Shown here one piece after another: positions 58,401 through 64,000 of a stretch of 64,000 bases of DNA. The stretch lies in NCBI GenBank assembly GCA_964247055.1, contig OZ176051.1, positions 8,618,001 to 8,682,000 on the forward strand, written 5' to 3'. The stretch's first letter is position 1, and each line of letters starts with the position of its first letter. The notes below the pieces were generated by a model, which did no database searches, was not told the origin of the DNA, and saw nothing but the letters and a program-made list of their open reading frames with translations. The translations under genes and the position numbers were made by a program. This DNA comes from Paragordius varius. Taxonomy: Eukaryota > Nematomorpha.

Positions 58401-59571
58401 CACACTTAAAAGTCAAAATTTTTTTTATGAAACTATATTAAAATATATTTTTTAATTATTTACTGCTAACACTATTAAAATCTTAACATTCATATTTGTT
58501 TCAGTAAAAAAAACTTCTATAAAAATAAAACTAAAAAATATTGTTTTTTTTATTTTTTTGTCATCTGGTTTATGAGTGTATAAAAAATATATATTGTTTT
58601 ATTTTAAAATCTTACATGAGTGAGAGTTATAGTATATAATTTTTGCAAACTAAGATTTAAAGTACGGAATCACCCAAAATCCGTATAAATCCGTGTAATA
58701 GGTTTGTTTTAACACAAATTAAAATTTGGGATTTATAAGTGTTTGAGTGATATTCCACCACTTTTAAATTCTAGTTTGCATAAATTAAATACTTTATAAT
58801 CCCACTCATGTGAGATTCCAAAATAAAACAGTATAATTTTTTTATACACTCATAAATCCGATGACAAAAAAATAAAAAACAATATTTTTTTAGTTTAATT
58901 TTGATAGAGAAGTTTTATTTACCAAAAAATATGAATGTAAAGATTTTAATAGTAAGTTTAGCTAGTAAATAATAATAAAATTATGTTAATATAGTTTAAT
59001 AAATATTTTTTTGTCTTTTAAGTGTAAAAAGGAAAACGCCATCTTTTGAGCTGAGATTTTATGGAAACCTAAACCTTATTTATATGATTTGAGGGTTTTT
59101 ATTTATAGAAAATACTCCTAGAATGATAAATCAACCATAATATTCAACTTTTATCATTATTTTTTTGATAATCCGTAATTTTCACTTTTTACCTGATTTC
59201 GAATTCTCTCAATATTTCCAAAACTAGGTCGTAGACAAATAAAATATTTTACGGCAAATGAATATGCTGGTCATAGCTATCTCATGAAAAAAATTTATTT
59301 TGCACACAGTATATATATATATATATATATATATGAAAAAATGAATTTAATAAACAAATTTTATTATATATAGATTCGCATGAAACAGCGAAAACAAAGC
59401 CTGAATATTATATATGTTTACTCAAACTTGATAGAATCGGTTGATTATGATGACACTTTGGTATGGCAAATATATTTTCACAATCGATGGAATAATTCAA
59501 CAACTTCAAATATTTTTTCGACACCACGGCATATGACTATATGGCTCTGCCTTAAAAATTGTCAAAATTAG
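49500..59571 (+). CDS. Tentative multi-exon gene, unrecognised sequon-rich protein
   Basis: Protein-like exons share the plus strand. The first segment, 49500-49717 (with ATG at 49571, MAFLTNKRHYLEWIFSPVSQ), splices in phase over a 34-bp intron to 49752-49889 (VYIDVYTDQPESWPQYICPK). The end is also consistent: 56490-56665 (LKIKDNSLFITYYANFVPRI, donor GTAAGT) to 57496-57600 (FNFNQTETTHGITKISLFNL) to 59374-59571 (ends KNCQN-stop), all phase 0. Middle candidates are about 51012-51254 (strong donor GTAAGA), 52156-52351, 53034-53146 and a part of 55380-55584, with phases not fully reconciled. Many N-x-S/T sites (NVT, NKS, NTT, NFS, NQT, NLT, NNS) suggest an extracellular or luminal protein. No domain is recognised. 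Introns contain several transposons. Merging two genes or including false exons is possible. Confidence 0.4.
50048..50214. mobile_element. Palindromic MITE, family M2, copy 4
   Basis: The ends are TGCATTTTAATGGTTGCTTA then TTTCACACTATAG, and CTATAGTGTGAAATAAGCAG then CCATTAAAATCATA. It shows the cleanest outer termini of the four copies. Confidence 0.8.
50960..51013. mobile_element. hAT-like end fragment
   Basis: TCTCGCGGGCTGCATTAATA...GCACGTGTTGGGCTCCCCTG resembles only the right end of the local hAT-like family. A second partial copy with GCGGCCCGCCGG lies at about 54640-54712. Confidence 0.5.
54865..55380. mobile_element. MITE-like repeat family M4, copy 4
   Basis: The left end is CACATTCGATTCGAATTAAG. 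The right end is TTTAAACAAGCCTGGAGTAT, then CCTACCCTAATTCGAATGAA and AGGACTGAAATGAATG. The interior ACTTCGACGCCATTTTTATT is shared with the 30845 copy (about 31023). Confidence 0.65.
55637..56160 (-). pseudogene. Decayed Penelope-like element, RT tail and GIY-YIG endonuclease
   Basis: On the minus strand, successive frames read IIKNRIEQNYPQILITNAIN, then FAIPFYESLSHKIKEILKQT, then SQCIMYKIKCQ, then YIRHTKRGLDVRIKEYKTAV followed by RENDDSALAYHMPMNLKINW and stop. The order (connector helices, YESLSHKIKEIL, YKIKC, TKRGL..R..EH-like block, ALAYH) is that of Penelope-like retroelements, whose reverse transcriptase is followed by a GIY-YIG nuclease. At least two frameshifts and several stops separate the blocks, so it is dead. 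The C-terminal catalytic part of the nuclease is missing. Confidence 0.75.
56960..57355. repeat. Interspersed repeat family R5, copy 3 (inverted)
   Basis: This is the reverse complement of the 9360 and 46845 copies, starting at GTATCCCAGAGCGATATTAA and including TGAGGCTATTTTTACCAGCA. It lies between two tentative exons. Confidence 0.6.
57780..59310. mobile_element. 1.5-kb palindromic foldback element FB-D
   Basis: The left end ACTGTGTGCGAAAAAGTT and the right end TTTTGCACACAGT are inverted, and the arms match nearly to the centre at about 58715. Landmarks pair all along the arms: CGACCTAGTTTCTGAAATAT (left) with ATATTTCCAAAACTAGGTCG (right), and AAAGATGGCGTTC with GAAAACGCCATCTTTT. The left arm is interrupted at 58011-58349 by a different foldback element. 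The flanks are TA repeats. It lies in the last intron of the tentative gene. No ORF. Confidence 0.85.
58011..58349. mobile_element. Foldback element FB-B nested in FB-D
   Basis: The ends are ACCATTTACAATTCAATT and GAACTGTAAATGGT. The arms consist of 21-bp units, left AATTCACCCTTGAACAATTC and right GGTGAATTTGAATTGTTCAA, about three to four per arm. The opposite FB-D arm has the uninterrupted site AATCATATAAATAAGG, so the insertion point and a short ATAT-type target are visible. The core is AT-rich and non-coding. Confidence 0.85.
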
Positions 59572-60341
59572 TATGATGCCTGATGAACACCGAATTATAT
59601 TAATAATTTTATTTATCTGTAGCACCAACCCAATCCACATAATAAATTGTAAATTTCCATATGAGAACAATGTTGTGGGGAGTGGGTATTTGAGTGGTTG
59701 AATATAAAAAGCAAAATGAAACCTAAATTTTGAATTACCTTTTATTATTTGCTATGAATAAAAAAAGTTGAGCTTTCAAACCAGAAAAATACCAAGGCTA
59801 ACACATTCATATATTTCAAATGATACTTCTTTTCAAATATACATTGATGACGATTTCGTTAAATGCACAGAATGCAGAGATTATATTAATTTATTTTTTC
59901 TTATAAAATGGATATGTTTATGAAAATAATAGAAACATTATACATATTATATATATTTATAATATTTTATCGGATCGACCGGCTAAATTTAGGCAGACAC
60001 CGTATGAATAGGACATGAAATTTCTTTATTTGTTTTCGGTCCTATAAAATAAATATAAAAGATATATTAAAAAAGATGATTTCGATTTAGTAATAAAAAA
60101 CAATATGGTCATAATTTAAATACCACAAGAAGGGAATGATAAAAAACTTCAGTAAAATTTGGTTAATAAATGAAGATATCGCTAAATATATCATTAACAT
60201 TTCTTTACAATGTAATGATGTTTTGGTTTTTCCTCAGAAATGATACATTCAACTCGAAGATTTGGCTTTAAAGGAAAACTCATTTTTTATGTAAAAAAAT
60301 AAAAATTTTGGGTAATTGGGCGATCAATAGTTATGTTAATC

Positions 60342-60372
<31 letters not shown>

Positions 60373-60382
60373 GATTATTAAA

Positions 60383-60597
60383 TCAGGGGTATGTTTAACA
60401 AGCGGCCCTCCGAGACTTTATGTGCGGCCCGCAAAAAAATTAGAAATCCATAAACAATAAAAAAATTCTCACCAAATCCTAATTATTGTTTTTTAAAAAA
60501 TTTTTTATATAAGTGATTTGCCAAAAATTAAAAAAATGAAATGCAATATAGTTGAATGCGGCCCACAAGGTCATCAGTGTTGATCCTCTGGTTTAAA
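60383..60597. mobile_element. hAT-like MITE, small copy
   Basis: The left end is TCAGGGGTATGTTTAACAAG then CGGCCCTCCGAGACTTTATG and TGCGGCCCGC. The right end is GAATGCGGCCCACAAGGTCA then TCAGTGTTGATCCTCTGGTT. It is non-coding. Confidence 0.65.
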
Positions 60598-61213
60598 ACA
60601 ACGATATTTTTTAATGCACAGGAATATCTAAAAACTGTGGATGTAATAAAGTTGATGATGAGTTTTTATCTTTAAATTTGAGATTTTCAAATGTTTTTAA
60701 TAATAAATCAGCTACTTTACTGCGCCTGTAATCCACTTTTTTTCGAGCTATAAATGTTTTGCCATATAAGATTAACTTCGTTTATATTGCTAATTTGTTG
60801 CAAAAATACCAGTTTTTATGTATTCAAATTTTTGCCTTTTTATCTTATATGGAGGTTGACCCAAGTTTTTTTAGATTTGAAATTCATCATCCTCTTTTAA
60901 AAGATGTTTAAAAACTTTTGTTTAAAGTGTGGATATCAATAATTAGTAGAAATACCCAAATAAGTTAGATTTCTAACTTTATACTGATGCCAACGGACTA
61001 TAATTAATTATAATTATATACTAGTACCTGGGTTACCATCAGACAGACTGTCTATGGTTGATGTATTATAATACATTTTTATTTTTTTGTAATTGAATTA
61101 TAAAAATAAAATGTTAAAAATAACCATTGTCCATATGAAGATATCCACAAGTTTCATTAACTAAATTAATGCTATGACTCCGCGAATATGTGATGTGAGC
61201 TAAAAAAATATAT

Positions 61214-62619
61214 ACGATTTCCCAGTTTAAATAAACGTTTTCCCAGTCAATCGAAACATTTCCCCAATCAATCGAAACGTTTTCCCAGTCAATCGAAACG
61301 TTTTCCCATTTAATCGAAACATTTTTTCAGTCAATCGAAACGTTTTCCCAGTCAATCGAAACATTTTCCCAGTCAATAAAAACATTTTCCCAATCAATAA
61401 AAACGTTTTCCCAGTCAATAAAAACGGTTTTATTTTTGATGATAAATATTAAAATAAGAATATAAAAACAACTTTTAACCATTATTAGCGTAATATATGG
61501 AGATAATTTTTAATTAAAAACACAATCAAATGACAATTTTTCCAAGTATATTCCAGTGCACAATCATTAATGACTTATTCTTTAAATGTTATATTTTTGG
61601 AATATGAGTTAAGATAATATTTTTTATTTTATCGATGGTTCGCATTAATATTTGCGGAACGCTTCAGATAATTTTTAAATATGTCCGGTTCGATGAAAAT
61701 ACTGTCGGAAAAAATATCTAAACGAAAATATTTTTTGATAAAAATGTTTTTAATTTATAAATATTTAATAAAAAGGGCATTTGACTAAAACAAGGGTGTA
61801 ACTAAATGCCTTCGCGGGCCGCATTTTTAACTCAAGAGCATACGGTTCCCCATTCAAAATATATACGGGCATTCACATAATTTTTCGATTAATAAGACTG
61901 TAAAATACAAACCCAATATAACAATTTTTTTATTTCATTACCAATTTAATAGATTCATTCATAATAATTGCGTAAGAAATATGAATATTACTAAGATTTT
62001 GTGGGCATATTTTTGCATAAGGTTTTCCAAATTTTTTACGGCCCGCACAAAGATACTCGGAAGGCCGCCTTAGGCCCCCAACCAAATGTTAAATATTATA
62101 AAATTAGCGTAAAAATTTTGTTTAAGATCCAACATAAAGTGTTAAATGACCTTTGTGATAAAAATTGTATATTTTTAAAAATTTTACTACCTCCGTAACT
62201 AGAGATTTTTTAAGTTAGCCGCATATATTAATTCGAACCATCGATAAAATAAAAAATATTATCTTCACTCAAATTCCAAAAATTATAACATTTAAGAATT
62301 AGTCATTAATGATTGTGCACTGGAATATACTTGGAAAAATTGTCATTCAATAATTGTGTTTTAATAAAAATTATCTCCATATATTACGCTAATAATGGTT
62401 AAAAGTTGTTTTTATATTCTTATTTTAATATTTATCATCAAAAATAAAACCGTTTTTATTGACTGGGAAAACGTTTTTATTGATTGGGAAAATGTTTTTA
62501 TTGACTGGGAAAATGTTTCGATTGACTGGGAAAACGTTTCGATTGACTGGGAAAATGTTTCGATTGACTGGGAAAACGTTTCGATTGACTGGGAAAACGT
62601 ATTTAGACTGGGAAATGGT
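61214..62619. mobile_element. Foldback element FB-C with nested hAT-like insert
   Basis: The termini ACGATTTCCCAGTTTAAATA and AGACTGGGAAATGGT are inverted. The arms (61214-61660 and 62219-62619) begin with 21-bp units of the type GTTTTCCCAGTCAATCGAAA C, about ten on the left and seven on the right. They continue with unique sequence matching through CGATAAAATAAAAAATATTA. The loop holds a hAT-like element at 61790-62092. TGKTFRL-type frames on both strands come from the repeat and are not genes. Confidence 0.85.
61790..62092. mobile_element. hAT-like MITE nested at the centre of FB-C
   Basis: The left end is ACAAGGGTGTAACTAAATGC then CTTCGCGGGCCGCATTTTTA. The right end is TACGGCCCGCACAAAGATAC then TCGGAAGGCCGCC. 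More diverged than the 46291 copy. Confidence 0.6.
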
Positions 62620-64000
62620 ATATATTTCAGAGTGTAAATTCAGGATTAATTTAGGTAAGTTTAGAAACTTATGTAAAAACATGAGATAAACGTCCATTCG
62701 ATACGGTTTATATTATATGTTTTTAAAATGAACATTTCGAAAAAAAATTTTGCTATCTATTTAAACTAATGTTTTATTATTGCGAGAAAGGCTTTTATTT
62801 TCTATCTCAGATACTGAACTAGATTCACCATTTTTTAACAAAATATTAGCTAGCTAGATGGTGCGCAAAAATCACGCACTTTTATTCAAAACTTATACTT
62901 TTTACACAAATTTTTATTTTTATTTTATTTAAAATTTCCAATTTTGCATTTACTACTCACTAAATAATAATAATATACAATCTAAGTAAATTATTGAAAC
63001 AACTTTATTTTCATAAAATAAACGAGAAAGTTGTGTTAATAAGGTTTGAAAAGCTAATTTTGAAGTTACAAAATAGATCCTCGGTATATCTGTGGTATTT
63101 TCATTTACATATTTAATAATATTTAATTAAATGATATTTATTTATAATTACGTTTAATATAAATAATCAGTTGAATATTAATTTTTAGTAATATTGTTAA
63201 TTATATATTTAATTAATAATCCTATGTTTGTTGGATGCCCAACGCATAAGGAATATAGAAAATTTATATTAAAATATAGACCTAATTGGTATTCCAGTAT
63301 ATCCACAGCTAAATTCAAAATAAAATTGTAATATCTTTATAAAAATGTGTCATAAAATTTTTTAGAAACCAAGTGAAGATGGTATTATTCCACTATGATT
63401 GAGGTAAACTATTTATTATCGATATAATTATATATATACCTGAAAATCTATGGTTTTTAATTTCACATAATATGGAACGCACTGGTGGATGAAATGATAA
63501 TTATGTAAAAATATTACTATTATTAATCAAATCCAAAACTATGGTTGAATACATAAGGACTAAAAAAATATTGAATTTAAAATATACGAATTCGAGCGAA
63601 TCCCATATGCTAAATAGAGTAATAATATTATTAGTAAATTATATTGTTAAATAATCTTTGAATGGTCTTACTTCGATTTGTGGTAGACCTTCAAAGCATA
63701 AATAAGTAACTATATAATAAAGTGCTTTAATTTGATCATTTAATTTGCCATTTTATTAATATTTTTAAATTATATTGATTAATAATATCTAAACCTAAAA
63801 GCAACATAAAAAATTAAAAATTGATGGATCTGATGCATGGAACCTATTAACCAAATAAATATTTGTTTCATGTTGCATTTGCAATGAAATAACAATTTTA
63901 TATTTTTAATCGCAATCAAACCTTTGTATTTACTACATATTAATTCCATAAATAATTATAGTATAAATCATTGGTACTAACCAAATCATCAAAAAAATTT
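62620..64000. other. Right edge, no gene called
   Basis: AT-rich. A 39-codon frame starting at 63224 (MFVGCPTHKEYRKFILKYRP) on the plus strand is mildly protein-like and might be an exon of a gene extending beyond the window, but splice support is weak. Confidence 0.35.

Noticed and set aside
61227-61418. TGKTFRL-type repeat frame, and matching frames at 62395-62697
   Set aside because: Same reason: a 21-bp array in an inverted arm, not a coding repeat protein.

Overview
This window is AT-rich nuclear DNA from a eukaryote, most likely a small-genome animal. Three conserved multi-exon genes could be assembled by hand with matching splice phases: a striatin homolog, a RIF1 homolog and a DDX42-type RNA helicase. 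All use the standard genetic code. Several introns are only 23-31 bp long, next to introns of 0.2-1.8 kb that contain transposon copies. The rest of the window is dense in non-autonomous transposons, including hAT-like, foldback, palindromic MITE, Penelope-like and Ty3/gypsy elements. Ultrashort introns suggest a simplified parasite such as a dicyemid; a myxozoan or other cnidarian is an alternative. Taxonomy is inference only. Layout: positions 579-8184 (minus) hold striatin, whose C-terminal WD repeats run off the left edge or were not found. A 146-bp gap separates it from the divergently transcribed RIF1 homolog (8331-19244, plus, 13 exons). The sixth RIF1 coding exon is split by a 4.24-kb Ty3/gypsy retrotransposon (9965-14206) in antisense orientation. 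Its two 213-bp LTRs look identical, its single ORF is intact and it has a 5-bp target duplication, so it looks very recent. RIF1 converges with DDX42 (19804-30789, minus, 17 exons, 749 codons). From 30.8 to 39.2 kb I see mostly repeats plus one unexplained GC-richer island. A single-exon membrane-protein gene of 423 codons follows (39249-40520, plus); it carries a SILK-type and an RVxF-type PP1-docking motif. From 40.5 to 49.5 kb there is no convincing gene, but there is a 0.5-kb retroposon-like element with a 13-bp target duplication that contains a textbook type I hammerhead ribozyme on the minus strand. From 49.5 to 59.6 kb lies a tentative plus-strand multi-exon gene for an unrecognised, sequon-rich protein. 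It is interleaved with a decayed Penelope-like element (RT/GIY-YIG end) and a 1.5-kb near-perfect palindrome. The last 4.4 kb contain hAT-like and foldback repeats. The most notable undescribed-looking signal is a set of foldback elements whose inverted arms are tandem arrays of 21-bp units. The unit sequence differs between subfamilies (three seen), but nearly all share the terminus ACCATTT/AAATGGT next to a TA-rich target. One of them sits in one arm of the large palindrome, and the other arm preserves the empty site. RIF1 and the orphan membrane protein both carry paired PP1-docking motifs. Protein family calls come from remembered conserved motifs, not from a database search.
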